Below are positions 35,211-43,171 of a stretch of 64,000 nt of DNA, one piece after another. The position numbers were made by a program, and so were the translations under genes. The stretch covers positions 76,527-140,526 of the forward strand of contig JAEWMQ010000030.1 of assembly GCA_023393125.1 (NCBI GenBank), in the 5' to 3' direction. The notes under the pieces were generated by a model. That model had not been told where the DNA came from. It saw only the letters and a list, made by a program, of their open reading frames with translations, and did not search any database. Within the stretch, counting starts at the first letter, position 1. Each line of letters opens with the position of its first letter. This DNA comes from Bacillota bacterium. Its GTDB lineage: Bacteria; Bacillota; Clostridia; Lachnospirales; Cellulosilyticaceae.

Positions 35211-36239
35211 ATGAGATTAAAAAAGGTAGTATTTAGTACACTATTTGGCGTTGCAGCAGTAATGGTACCTAGTTTAGCTTATGGGCAAGCTTATGGAACA
35301 GTAGCAACACAAACACTTAATGTAAGATCAGGTGCTAAATTAGAAGCAAGTATAGTAAAACAAATAGGACTTGGTGAACCAGTTGAGATTGTATGTGAGC
35401 AAGGTGATTGGTTAAAATTGATTTTAGAAGATGATTCAAGAGCTTTTGTTAAAGCTGAATATATAAATGTACATAGAGTACTAGCGGTAGTTAATGTAAA
35501 TGGTGGTTTAAATGTAAGAGATTATCCTTCTACAGAAAATGGAAAAGTTATTGGTAGCTTTTCAAATGGAGATGAGATTTCTGTACACTATAGTGTAGGA
35601 GATTGGTATAAAGTAAGTCAAGAAGGCTTTGAAGGTTATGTAAGTAAAGAATATGTTAAAAATAGTACGGAAGTAGACTTCTTAAGCTATTTACCAAATA
35701 AACGTTTAACAGAAATTGAACGTATGACAGTAACACAAGAAGAAGCACAAGCTGTTATGGTAGAAACAAGCAGTACTAATGCTAATAGTGGAAGTACTTC
35801 AAATAATAGTGAATCTTCAAGTAATACATCAACTAGTTCAAGTAATCAAAATGATACAAATTCAGGTTCAACTACTGGTGATGCAGTTGTAGCATATGCA
35901 AAACAATTCTTAGGGAATCCATATGTATATGGTGGTAATAGCTTAACGAATGGAGTAGACTGTTCAGGATTTACTTCTCAAATTATGAAACACTTTGGCA
36001 TTAGCTTAAATAGAAGTTCAAGTGCGCAGTATGCAAACAATGGTTACTATGTAAGCAGTGACTCATTACAAAAAGGAGACTTAGTATTCTACGGTTATAA
36101 TGGACATGTATCACACGTTGCCATTTATATTGGTGGTGGACAAGTAATCCATGCTAATGATGAAAGAACAGGTATTTGTATTAGTAATGTATTTCCAAGT
36201 GGTGGAAAACCATATATTGGAGCAAAACGCGTATTATAA
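35211..36239 (+). CDS. Secreted SH3b-SH3b-NlpC/P60 cell-wall peptidase
   Basis: 342 residues from the ATG at 35211 (AAGGAGG upstream; an in-frame GTG at 35187 precedes the ribosome site). A signal peptide spans about 1-24 (LFGVAAVMVPSLAYG). Two bacterial SH3 domains follow (about 26-85 and 90-148). A linker of about 40 residues, nearly all Ser, Asn, Thr and Gly, leads to an NlpC/P60 domain (about 220-342) with catalytic Cys251 in GVDCSGFT and His302 in SHVAIYIGGG, the third residue being His in VIHAND. This is a peptidoglycan gamma-D-glutamyl-type endopeptidase by family. It probably acts in wall turnover. The perfect promoter implies strong expression. Confidence 0.93.
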   Translation: MRLKKVVFSTLFGVAAVMVPSLAYGQAYGTVATQTLNVRSGAKLEASIVKQIGLGEPVEIVCEQGDWLKLILEDDSRAFVKAEYINVHRVLAVVNVNGGLNVRDYPSTENGKVIGSFSNGDEISVHYSVGDWYKVSQEGFEGYVSKEYVKNSTEVDFLSYLPNKRLTEIERMTVTQEEAQAVMVETSSTNANSGSTSNNSESSSNTSTSSSNQNDTNSGSTTGDAVVAYAKQFLGNPYVYGGNSLTNGVDCSGFTSQIMKHFGISLNRSSSAQYANNGYYVSSDSLQKGDLVFYGYNGHVSHVAIYIGGGQVIHANDERTGICISNVFPSGGKPYIGAKRVL

Positions 36240-36298
36240 TCATAGACTAACATTTAAAAGAGTTAAAAATTATATCAAAATAAAATTGCAGATATAGT

Positions 36299-36346
36299 AA
36301 AAAAGCTAGGGTGTTGTCATTTGGTACCGCTTTAGCTTTTATATTT
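36299..36346 (+). terminator. Terminator of the NlpC/P60 gene
   Basis: AAAAAAGCTA pairs with TAGCTTTTAT around a loop of about 25 bases. Confidence 0.65.
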
Positions 36347-36429
36347 TTATATCAATAATAAATTAATTTTCATGATAAATAATATATTTTATTAAAAAAT
36401 CTGTTAGACTAAGAAATTTTTAGGAATAA

Positions 36430-36506
36430 TAAAAAGAGAGCATATTTAACAATCTTTCTGTAAGTATTGAATTATACTTAGGATTGCTTAAAAATGCTCT
36501 TTTATT
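36430..36506. repeat. Long imperfect inverted repeat, possible - strand terminator
   Basis: The 5' arm (36430-36454, AAAAAGAG then AGCAT-TTTAA-CAATC) matches the reverse complement of 36482-36505 except for small bulges. An inner stem (TAAGTA with TACTTA) extends it to about 75 bases. Read on the - strand it ends in TTTTTATT, so it can terminate the HxlR transcript. Confidence 0.6.
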
Positions 36507-36521
36507 ATGTAATTATTTTCT

Positions 36522-36556
36522 AGATCCCAGCATGTATTGTAGGGTCTTTTATTTTA
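36522..36556 (+). terminator. Weak terminator-like hairpin
   Basis: AGATCCC pairs with GGGTCT with one bulged base around a 13-base loop, followed by TTTATTTT. No + strand gene lies directly before it. Confidence 0.4.
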
Positions 36557-36579
36557 ATGATTTTACTGTAACTGAAAAT

Positions 36580-36951
36580 CTATGGCTTATCAATACTATT
36601 TGAATACATAACTCCATAGTCGTACATAGATTCAAGAAGAGGAAGCATTTGCTTTCCGATATCAGTTAAGCTATATTCTACTTTTGGAGGAACTACAGGA
36701 TAAACTGTTCTTAAAATAAGCTGGTCTTCTTCTAATGCTCTTAATTGATTAGTGAGCATCCGCTGAGTCACATCAGGTAACTTTCTTCTTAAGTCACTAA
36801 ATCTAAGTGCACCATTGCTTAAGTACCAAAGTATGAGAATTTTCCACTTTCCGGAGATGATTTTATGGAAAGTTGTAATAGGACAAGTTTCATATTTGGC
36901 ACAACGGGTTTGCATATGACATTCTTCATGAAATAAGGGAATTTTGGCCAT
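36580..36951 (-). CDS. HxlR family winged-helix regulator
   Basis: 123 residues. The HxlR core GKWKILILWYLSNGALRFSDLRRKLPDVTQRMLTNQLRALEEDQLI is complete. Three cysteines near the N-terminus are spaced six residues apart (Cys11, Cys17, Cys23). In B. subtilis, HxlR members such as YodB and CatR sense quinones, diamide or aldehydes through an N-terminal cysteine and repress azoreductase or nitroreductase genes. Here it is divergent from an azoreductase gene, so it most likely represses that gene and itself. The - strand ribosome site is AAGGAG. Confidence 0.9.
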   Translation of the reverse strand: MAKIPLFHEECHMQTRCAKYETCPITTFHKIISGKWKILILWYLSNGALRFSDLRRKLPDVTQRMLTNQLRALEEDQLILRTVYPVVPPKVEYSLTDIGKQMLPLLESMYDYGVMYSNSIDKP

Positions 36952-36999
36952 TTTATTTAACTCCTTTGCTGATGTATAGTAAATGTTTTTTACATTATT

Positions 37000-37040
37000 A
37001 TACTATTATTTTAGTTTTAATAGTATCATTTTATATACTA
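37000..37040. promoter_or_regulatory. Candidate HxlR operator between the regulator and azoreductase genes
   Basis: ATACTATTA (37000-37008) and TAATAGTAT (37018-37026) form a perfect 9-bp inverted repeat. TAGTAT at 37021-37026 also pairs with ATACTA at 37035-37040. The half-sites resemble the TACT/AGTA arms of YodB-type boxes. The left half overlaps a - strand TATAAT (36997-37002) that could be the regulator's own -10 element. Binding is inference. Confidence 0.5.
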
Positions 37041-37060
37041 TGTGAAAAAAAAGTGCCTAC

Positions 37061-37088
37061 TTACATAAATAGATATATAGTGTATGAT
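37061..37088 (+). promoter_or_regulatory. Possible promoter of the azoreductase gene
   Basis: TTACAT (37061-37066) and TATGAT (37083-37088), 16 bases apart, lie just downstream of the candidate operator. Confidence 0.4.
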
Positions 37089-37173
37089 AGGAAGAGAAGA
37101 TGTAAACAATATGAATTTGTAAATCCATAAATGTTACTATAAAATATTATAAGACTGAAGAGGAAGACTTAAA

Positions 37174-37779
37174 ATGAGTAAAGTATTATATATCAAAGCA
37201 AATATCAAACCAGAAGGTCAATCAAAAACTTATCAAATTTCTGATAGTTTTATTAATGAATATAGAAAAAATAATCCACAAGATGAAATTATTACATTAG
37301 ATTTATATAAAGAAGACATTGACTTCTTAAAAGGGGAAGATTTAGGAGCAGTATTTGGACCTAAAACAGAAGAAAGTAAAAATCACCCTATTTTAAAATA
37401 TGCATATCAATTTGTAGAAGCAGATAAATATGTGATTGCTGCACCAATGTGGAACTTAAGCATTCCAGCTATTTTAAAAGCTTATATAGATTATGTAAGT
37501 GTAACAGGAATTACTTTCAAATATACAGCAGAAGGGCCAGTTGGGCTCTGTACAGGGAAAAAAGCCGTATTTGTTACTTCTAGAGGTGGAGAATATTCAA
37601 ATGGCGTTGGAGCACAATTTGAAATGGGAGAAAGATATATAAGAACTATTTTTACTTTCTTTGGTATAACAGATGTTCAAAGCATTACAGCGGAAAATGT
37701 AGATGTAATGGGAATAGACATAGATGTAATTTTAGATGAAGCTGTCAATAAAGCAAGAGAAATAGCGAAACAATTCTAA
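37174..37779 (+). CDS. azoR: FMN-dependent NADH-azoreductase
   Basis: 201 residues, the normal length. The flavodoxin-like fold starts with KVLYIKANIKPEGQSKTYQIS, carries the flavin-binding MWNLSIPAILKAYIDYVSVTG loop and the TSRGGEYSNG segment, all typical of AzoR/AcpD. These enzymes reduce quinones and azo compounds with NADH and protect against electrophile stress. AGAGGA precedes the ATG. The divergent HxlR gene and the inverted repeats in the 222-base gap indicate specific control. A G/C-rich terminator follows at 37783-37825. Confidence 0.93.
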   Translation: MSKVLYIKANIKPEGQSKTYQISDSFINEYRKNNPQDEIITLDLYKEDIDFLKGEDLGAVFGPKTEESKNHPILKYAYQFVEADKYVIAAPMWNLSIPAILKAYIDYVSVTGITFKYTAEGPVGLCTGKKAVFVTSRGGEYSNGVGAQFEMGERYIRTIFTFFGITDVQSITAENVDVMGIDIDVILDEAVNKAREIAKQF

Positions 37780-37782
37780 TAG

Positions 37783-37825
37783 ATTCCCCCAAAGTATTTA
37801 ATGATATTTTGGGGGAATTAAATTT
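37783..37825 (+). terminator. Terminator of azoR
   Basis: ATTCCCCCAAA pairs with TTTGGGGGAAT around a loop of about 13 bases, then TAAATTTT. Confidence 0.88.
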
Positions 37826-37866
37826 TAGATAAAAATTAAGAATAAGCAGAGAGAGGAGTTACAGTT

Positions 37867-40449
37867 ATGATTAATGAAGAACCTAAAATTGTTGTAACAG
37901 GAGATATATGCGTTAATTCATTGCAGTGGAGTAGTAGAAGTGGAGGAGATAATCTATTTAATTATAATGCTTATCCGAGAATTCATAAGAGGTTTGTAGG
38001 GGGAGGCGCTTTATTATTGGCTAAGCTTATAAGCATGGCAAGTGGAATCAAGATCATTGCGCCAGATACTGAAAATGTTACTTCATGTTTACCAGATGAT
38101 GTATTAGTTTCGATTGGCGAATTGGGAGAATTTCCATTAAGTGACAAACAAAATCAGAAAGTCTATAGGATAGATAAATTCATAGGATATACCATAGAGG
38201 AAAAAGAACAGCAAGCTAGATGGTTTCCACTTATGAATGATAGGGAAGATGCAGATATAGTTGTACTTGATGATGATAACAATGGGTTTAATACCGATGA
38301 GACAAGATGGCCATTAGCGGTGAAGTCAACAAAGGAAAAACCCATAATACTTTATAAAACTAATAAGATAGATTTTTCTAACAACCTATGGCGGCATATA
38401 GAGAAACATCATCTCAAAAATACTATAGTCATTATAAGTGCTGACGATCTGAGAGCTAAAGGGGTCAATATTAGTAAAGGACTTTCATGGGAAAGAACAG
38501 GTTTGGATTTTGTCTGGCAGATGAAGAATAATTCCAAGCTAAAACACCTTTCAAAATGTAGACATTTAATCATACCGTTTGGTTTAGAAGGAGCAATATA
38601 TTATCATAATGATTTAAGGCCAGCTTCAAAATTATACTTTTTGACCAATGAGTTTGAGGGGGGATTCATTAAAGAAAATACTGGAAAAATGTATGGACTG
38701 ACCTCTTGTTTTGTAGCGGGACTAACTAAAGTCATTAGTGAGGGAATGAGGCAAGAAGAATTAACTGAACTCATTGACGAGGGAATTAGACAGGGAATGA
38801 TTGCAGCTCAGAAATATTTTATGAATGGTTTTGGAAGTGACTTAGAAAAATGGAGTTTTCCGGATCAATCATTGTTTGATAGTAATAAAAGCACCGTTTA
38901 TTTAGAAGAGCATATTCAAGATGTACAAATAAAAAATACCAATAATGCTAAGTGTAAAGGATGCTGGTATATTATTAAAGACAAAAGCTCTACTAATTTA
39001 GAACAAATTGCTTATGATATTGTAAAAAAAGGTGAGGAGAGTGCTTTAAAATATATTCCTATAGCACAATTTAGAAATTTAAAAACAGTGGATAGGACAG
39101 AAATCGAAGCCTATAGAAGTATTAAAAATCTTATTGCTGAATATATTTCTACCACTAATACCGTTAGACCGTTATCTATTGCGGTTTTTGGAACACCAGG
39201 ATCGGGAAAATCTTTCGGGGTAACAGAAGTGGCAGCAAGTATTGCTCCAGAATTAATAGAAAAGTTAGATTTTAACTTATCACAATTTCAAAGTATGGAT
39301 GACTTAATTGCAGCTTTTCATAAAACAAGAGATATCTCGTTAAATGGAAAAATCCCACTTGTATTTTGGGATGAATTTGATTCGACATTTGGAGAGAAGC
39401 TGGGATGGTTAAAATACTTTTTAGCCCCTATGCAGGATGGGGTATTTCGTGAAGGAGATTCAATGCATCCTTTAGGCAAAGCCATTTTTGTTTTTGCTGG
39501 AGGCACCTCAAGCACTTATGAAGCCTTCTGCGGAGAGAAGATAGAAGACGAGGAAAAATATGAGATGTTTCTTGAGAATTTCCAGAATGCCAAGGGACCT
39601 GACTTTATTAGTCGTTTAAGAGGGTATGTCAATATTCTAGGGCCTAATCAAACAGATAAAACTTGGGATCAGTTATTTATTTTAAGAAGAGCTATGTTAC
39701 TTCGTTCATTATTAGTAAGAAAAGTGCCTTATCTTATTAATGAGAAAGGCGAAGCTCAAGTAGATGTCAGAGTCATTAGAGCTTTATTAAAAGTACCTAA
39801 GTATAAGCATGAAACACGTTCTATGGAAGCAATACTAGAGATGAGTATGTTGGCTGGAGCAAAAAAATGGGAACAATCACACTTACCCTCAAAAAGTCAG
39901 TTAAAATTACATGTTGATGAAGAACAGTTTTACCATTATATGATGATGGAAGAATTTTTTAGTGAGAAAGTCAATTTTTTATCAAATAATCTTTTAAATA
40001 AGCTTAAAATGATTTATTCAAAAGATAGAGAAGAAATGGATAATGATAGTAAGGATTATTTAGATATTTATGTAAAAGAATGGATAAATGAACAGGCGAA
40101 AAACATTCCTGAAATACTAAGTAAAGTTCATTATGAACTTTTCTCAACAGGAGAAGTAGCTGAGATGGTTAATTTTACTCAAGATGAATTAATTACTTTA
40201 GCTCAGTATCAGCATAAATTATGGGTAAAGAGCAGAAAAAAAGATGGCTGGAAGTATGGGGAAACAGACAATCTAAAAGAAATGATAAGTCCATTTATTA
40301 CAAGTTGGGCTAATTTAAGTGAAGAACGAAAAGAAATAATCTTTAACTATATCAGGTTATGGCCAGAAGCATTAGCTCATAGTAAATTTAAAATAGGAAA
40401 ATTAAATTTTTTATGTTACTGTGAGACCCAGGCATATACTCAAAATTAA
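37867..40449 (+). CDS. Large protein with PfkB-like domain, AAA-type ATPase and RyR domain
   Basis: 860 residues, no signal peptide or membrane span. Residues about 6-320 resemble the PfkB/ribokinase fold: VVTGDICVNSL at the start, GGGALLLAKLIS, and MYGLTSCFVAGLTKVISEGM at 275-294, the place where active kinases have GAGD. Here GLTS (277-280) puts Ser280 in the position of the catalytic Asp, so it may bind but not phosphorylate a ligand. An ATPase follows with Walker A GTPGSGKS (442-449), Walker B PLVFWDEFD (Asp502, Glu503) and an arginine in FISRLRG. Residues about 550-765 are helical and unknown to me. The C-terminus (about 770-835) carries a RyR-type domain with LW786, DGW795KYG and a helical close. 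The gene is solitary, between azoR and the ars cluster. Function unknown; a ligand-sensing ATPase, perhaps in a conflict or stress system, is inference. Confidence 0.75.
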   Translation: MINEEPKIVVTGDICVNSLQWSSRSGGDNLFNYNAYPRIHKRFVGGGALLLAKLISMASGIKIIAPDTENVTSCLPDDVLVSIGELGEFPLSDKQNQKVYRIDKFIGYTIEEKEQQARWFPLMNDREDADIVVLDDDNNGFNTDETRWPLAVKSTKEKPIILYKTNKIDFSNNLWRHIEKHHLKNTIVIISADDLRAKGVNISKGLSWERTGLDFVWQMKNNSKLKHLSKCRHLIIPFGLEGAIYYHNDLRPASKLYFLTNEFEGGFIKENTGKMYGLTSCFVAGLTKVISEGMRQEELTELIDEGIRQGMIAAQKYFMNGFGSDLEKWSFPDQSLFDSNKSTVYLEEHIQDVQIKNTNNAKCKGCWYIIKDKSSTNLEQIAYDIVKKGEESALKYIPIAQFRNLKTVDRTEIEAYRSIKNLIAEYISTTNTVRPLSIAVFGTPGSGKSFGVTEVAASIAPELIEKLDFNLSQFQSMDDLIAAFHKTRDISLNGKIPLVFWDEFDSTFGEKLGWLKYFLAPMQDGVFREGDSMHPLGKAIFVFAGGTSSTYEAFCGEKIEDEEKYEMFLENFQNAKGPDFISRLRGYVNILGPNQTDKTWDQLFILRRAMLLRSLLVRKVPYLINEKGEAQVDVRVIRALLKVPKYKHETRSMEAILEMSMLAGAKKWEQSHLPSKSQLKLHVDEEQFYHYMMMEEFFSEKVNFLSNNLLNKLKMIYSKDREEMDNDSKDYLDIYVKEWINEQAKNIPEILSKVHYELFSTGEVAEMVNFTQDELITLAQYQHKLWVKSRKKDGWKYGETDNLKEMISPFITSWANLSEERKEIIFNYIRLWPEALAHSKFKIGKLNFLCYCETQAYTQN

Positions 40450-40856
40450 AAACACTAAAATAATAGGCTTCTTTTTATAGGTGGTGTAAGTAGGCTATTA
40501 GTGAATAAGACACACGATTCAAATTAGTATCTTCTATTGTTAGTTGTAAATATACCAAAAAGTCTCAATGTATATCAATATACATTGAGACTTTTTGGTA
40601 TATTTATTAAATGGTTTTTATTTATAACTTTATTATTTTCTCAATATAAGTGAATAATGTAAAATAAAGTGCTTGTAATTTGTTAATGCTCACAGTTTTA
40701 TTGTTTAAACCTGTGGATGAGCATACTAAAAACGTAGACATTCAAGTTGAAGTTTGATAAAATTATCTAAAAATAAAAAATAGTAAGCACAATGTTCTGT
40801 TTCGACTATTTGATTATAGGAAAAGTATGATATTTTATTTATGAAGGAGATTAGAG
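40450..40856. other. 407-base gap after the RyR gene; one very strong hairpin, no gene
   Basis: The gap holds the 25-bp perfect hairpin at 40550-40603. A shorter repeat, CTCACAG with CTGTG around 40690-40715, is also present. No reading frame with a ribosome site was seen. The region is very AT-rich. Confidence 0.5.
40550..40607. terminator. 25-bp perfect hairpin, probable bidirectional terminator
   Basis: Arms 40550-40574 and 40579-40603 are perfectly complementary around a TCAA tetraloop. It includes AAAAAG/CTTTTT and lies 100 bases after the RyR-protein stop, further than usual for a terminator. Confidence 0.7.
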
Positions 40857-41354
40857 ATGACAGTAATGATTAGATGTATGACAGAAAAAGATTGGGCTAG
40901 TGTAAAAGTTATCTATGAGCAGGGGATAAAGTCTGGAATTGCTACTTTTCAAACAGAAGTTCCAAGCTATGAAGAATGGAATGCAGGGCACCTTTCTATA
41001 GGAAGATTAGTAGCAGTTATTGATGAAGAAGTCGTGGGGTGGGTAGCTTTATCACCTACTTCAAGTAGATGCGTTTATAAAGGGGTGGCAGAATTAAGCA
41101 TTTACATAGAAGAGAAGACTAAACAGCAAGGTATAGCGACGCAGCTTCTAAAAGAATTGATTGAAGTCTCAGAGAGAGAAGGCATATGGACTTTGCAATC
41201 CGGTATTATTGAAGAAAACAAGGCAAGTATAGCTTTGCATCAAAAATGTGGCTTTAGACAAATAGGCTATAGAGAGAAAATTGCAAGGGATCAGAAAGGT
41301 GTTTGGCATAATACCGTTCTGATGGAAAGACGGAGTCAAGTTGACAACTTTTAA
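40857..41354 (+). CDS. GNAT acetyltransferase of the phosphinothricin/ArsN type
   Basis: 165 residues. The opening IRCMTEKDWASVKVIYEQGI, GIATFQTEVPSYEEW, LSPTSSRCVYKGVAELSIYI, the acetyl-CoA loop KTKQQGIATQLL and LHQKCGFRQIGYREKI are the pattern of PAT-like acetyltransferases. That family contains phosphinothricin acetyltransferase, methionine sulfone/sulfoximine acetyltransferases and ArsN1, which N-acetylates the arsenic antibiotic arsinothricin. The gene next to it is an arsR-type regulator whose promoter lies inside its last codons, so an ArsN1-like role is favoured by context but not proven. Ribosome site AAGGAG. Confidence 0.82.
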   Translation: MTVMIRCMTEKDWASVKVIYEQGIKSGIATFQTEVPSYEEWNAGHLSIGRLVAVIDEEVVGWVALSPTSSRCVYKGVAELSIYIEEKTKQQGIATQLLKELIEVSEREGIWTLQSGIIEENKASIALHQKCGFRQIGYREKIARDQKGVWHNTVLMERRSQVDNF

Positions 41355-41369
41355 AGAGGATTTTATACT
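41341..41369 (+). promoter_or_regulatory. Promoter of arsR inside the end of the acetyltransferase gene
   Basis: TTGACA (41341-41346) and TATACT (41364-41369) have a 17-base spacer. This lets arsR be transcribed independently of the gene before it. The expected start is near 41376, leaving about 20 bases before the arsR ATG at 41395. Confidence 0.75.
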
Positions 41370-41394
41370 GAAACAAAAAAGGAAGGTGTTTCGT

Positions 41395-41667
41395 ATGAAT
41401 CAAGTATGTAGAGAAAAAGCACAACTTTTTAAAGCACTTTCTGATAGTAATCGTGTAATGATTCTAGAGATGTTAAAAGATGGAGAAATGTGTGCATGCC
41501 ATTTACTTGAAAGATTTCAAATTACACAACCTACCTTATCTCATCATATGAGATTATTATGTGAATGTGATTTAGTCATAGCAAGACGTGAAGGCAAATG
41601 GATGCATTATTCACTTAATACCAAAACACTAGAAGCACTAAGTGAGTATTTTAAAGAGATGATATAA
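41395..41667 (+). CDS. ArsR family metal(loid)-responsive repressor
   Basis: 90 residues from the ATG at 41395 (GGAAGGTG upstream). A longer frame from TTG at 41341 would begin in the promoter and is rejected. The winged-helix core is LFKALSDSNRVMILEMLKDGEMCACHLLERFQ then ITQPTLSHHMRLL. CAC at 33-35 in the first DNA-binding-domain helix corresponds to the ELCVCDL arsenic-binding pair of classical ArsR; Cys5 may be a further ligand. It should repress its own transcript until trivalent arsenic or a similar metal binds. A terminator follows, but a second promoter restarts transcription for the MATE gene. Confidence 0.9.
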   Translation: MNQVCREKAQLFKALSDSNRVMILEMLKDGEMCACHLLERFQITQPTLSHHMRLLCECDLVIARREGKWMHYSLNTKTLEALSEYFKEMI

Positions 41668-41700
41668 AAGCTACTAATGTAAAGTAGCTTTTTTATTTTT
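41666..41700 (+). terminator. Terminator after arsR
   Basis: AAAAGCTAC pairs with GTAGCTTTT around a loop of about 8 bases, followed by TTATTTTTT. Confidence 0.88.
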
Positions 41701-41756
41701 TAACTTTTCTATGAATCCTATTAGGTAAACACTATGGAAGGGGTTATCTATTTGTG

Positions 41757-41785
41757 TTGACGATATAATCAAAATGAATTAATAT
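41757..41785 (+). promoter_or_regulatory. Promoter of the MATE-arsC pair
   Basis: TTGACG (41757-41762) and TAATAT (41780-41785), spacer 17, about 40 bases before the MATE start. ATAGATGATTATCTAT just downstream is nearly palindromic and could be an operator. Confidence 0.65.
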
Positions 41786-41826
41786 ATACATAGATGATTA
41801 TCTATATGTATGAAACAGGTGACAGT

Positions 41827-43149
41827 ATGAAAAAAGTTGACTTAACACAAGGAAGTGTTGTTCGTGTCTTATTAGCATTAGCCATTCCTATTATGGGGAG
41901 TTCGCTGTTGCAATTTGCTTATAATATAGTAGACATGCTTTGGGTAGGAGGCTTAGGCAAGGATGCAGTAGCTAGTGTAGGTTCTTCTAGTTTTTTTGTG
42001 GGTCTAGGTTATGCTATTAATGCTTGTGTTGTTATAGGAACAGGGGTTAAGGTTGCTTACAACATTGGAGAAAATAAGGAAATAGAAGCAAAAGAATATA
42101 TACAAACCAGTATGCTTTTAAATCTATTAATAGGTGGACTATATACTTTATTTCTAGTATGTTTAGGACCTTACTTAATAGGATTTTTGGGTATAGGAGA
42201 TCCGGACATCGAAAAACAAGCTTATGGTTACTTGTTAGGAAGTGCGCCTATGCTATTTTTTGCTTTTTTTAATGCTACTTTTTCTAGAATTTTTAGTAGC
42301 CTAGGGCAGACAAAGAGTGCTCTTCAAATCAGTATAGTAGGTATTGTGATCAATATGATATTAGACCCTATTTTTATTTATAGTTTTAAGTGGGGTGTAT
42401 TAGGTGCTGCCATAGCCACTTTAGTAGCACATATGGTTATGTTTTTTCTTTATATGAAGATAGGCGGTAAGTGGTTTGTATTTCGCTGGAGAAAAGCCTT
42501 TAATACTGAACGTATAAAAGCTATTGTAAATTTAGGTTGGGCTGTGGCTTTTCAAAGGATTTTATTTACCATCATTAATATTTTACTAGCCAAACTGATT
42601 GCAACATTTGGTCCAGAAGCTATAGCTGCTCAAAAGATAGGGCTTCAAATCGAATCAGTTACCTATATGGTAACAGGTGGGTTAAATGGTGCAGTAGCTA
42701 GTTTTACTGGTCAAAATTATGGAGCGCGTTTCTATAAGCGAATCAAAAAAGGGTATCAAGTAGCTATTGGCTTAAGTATAAGTTATGCAGCATTAACGAC
42801 TGCACTTTTTATGCTATTTGCAATACCTATGGCAAGTGCCTTTGTAAAAGATATCACTACCATTCAGATGACAGCTGTTTATTTGCAAATTATTGCTTAT
42901 TCTCAGCTTTTTAACGCCATAGAAATGGTCTCTAATGGTTGGTTTACAGGGATTGGAAGACCTCAAATTCCAGCCACAGTGAGTATACTTTTTACAGCTG
43001 CTAGACTCCCAATAGCATGGTTATTGGTTATACCTTTAGGCCTTGAAGGTATTTGGTGGAGTATTTCTATTTCCACTTTACTTAAGGGGAGTATTTTATA
43101 TTTTTATTACAAACGTTATCAAGGCAAATTAAAAGAACAAGAGGTGTAA
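41827..43149 (+). CDS. MATE family efflux transporter
   Basis: 440 residues from the ATG at 41827, preceded by AGGTG; an in-frame ATG at 41794 has no ribosome site. About twelve membrane helices in two related halves. Typical MATE motifs include PIMGSSLLQFAYNIVDMLWVG, FFNATFSRIFSSLGQTKSALQIS and GLNGAVASFTGQNYGA. MATE proteins export cationic drugs or metabolites using Na+ or H+ gradients. The gene is flanked by arsR and arsC-type genes and sits where arsB or acr3 would normally be; export of an arsenical by MATE is inference and would be unusual. The arsC gene begins 22 bases after its stop. Confidence 0.9.
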   Translation: MKKVDLTQGSVVRVLLALAIPIMGSSLLQFAYNIVDMLWVGGLGKDAVASVGSSSFFVGLGYAINACVVIGTGVKVAYNIGENKEIEAKEYIQTSMLLNLLIGGLYTLFLVCLGPYLIGFLGIGDPDIEKQAYGYLLGSAPMLFFAFFNATFSRIFSSLGQTKSALQISIVGIVINMILDPIFIYSFKWGVLGAAIATLVAHMVMFFLYMKIGGKWFVFRWRKAFNTERIKAIVNLGWAVAFQRILFTIINILLAKLIATFGPEAIAAQKIGLQIESVTYMVTGGLNGAVASFTGQNYGARFYKRIKKGYQVAIGLSISYAALTTALFMLFAIPMASAFVKDITTIQMTAVYLQIIAYSQLFNAIEMVSNGWFTGIGRPQIPATVSILFTAARLPIAWLLVIPLGLEGIWWSISISTLLKGSILYFYYKRYQGKLKEQEV

Positions 43150-43171
43150 CAACCTATTATAGGAGGGAACA

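Larger units (their letters stand above)
36240..36579. other. 340-base convergent gap with three hairpins; no gene seen
   Basis: Between the NlpC/P60 gene and the - strand HxlR gene I see only inverted repeats: a terminator at 36299-36344, a long imperfect hairpin at 36430-36505 and a bulged stem with T run at 36522-36556. No reading frame with a ribosome site was found. Confidence 0.5.

Noticed and set aside
41341..41394. N-terminal extension of ArsR from a TTG
   Set aside because: It coincides with the -35 element of the arsR promoter and has no ribosome site.
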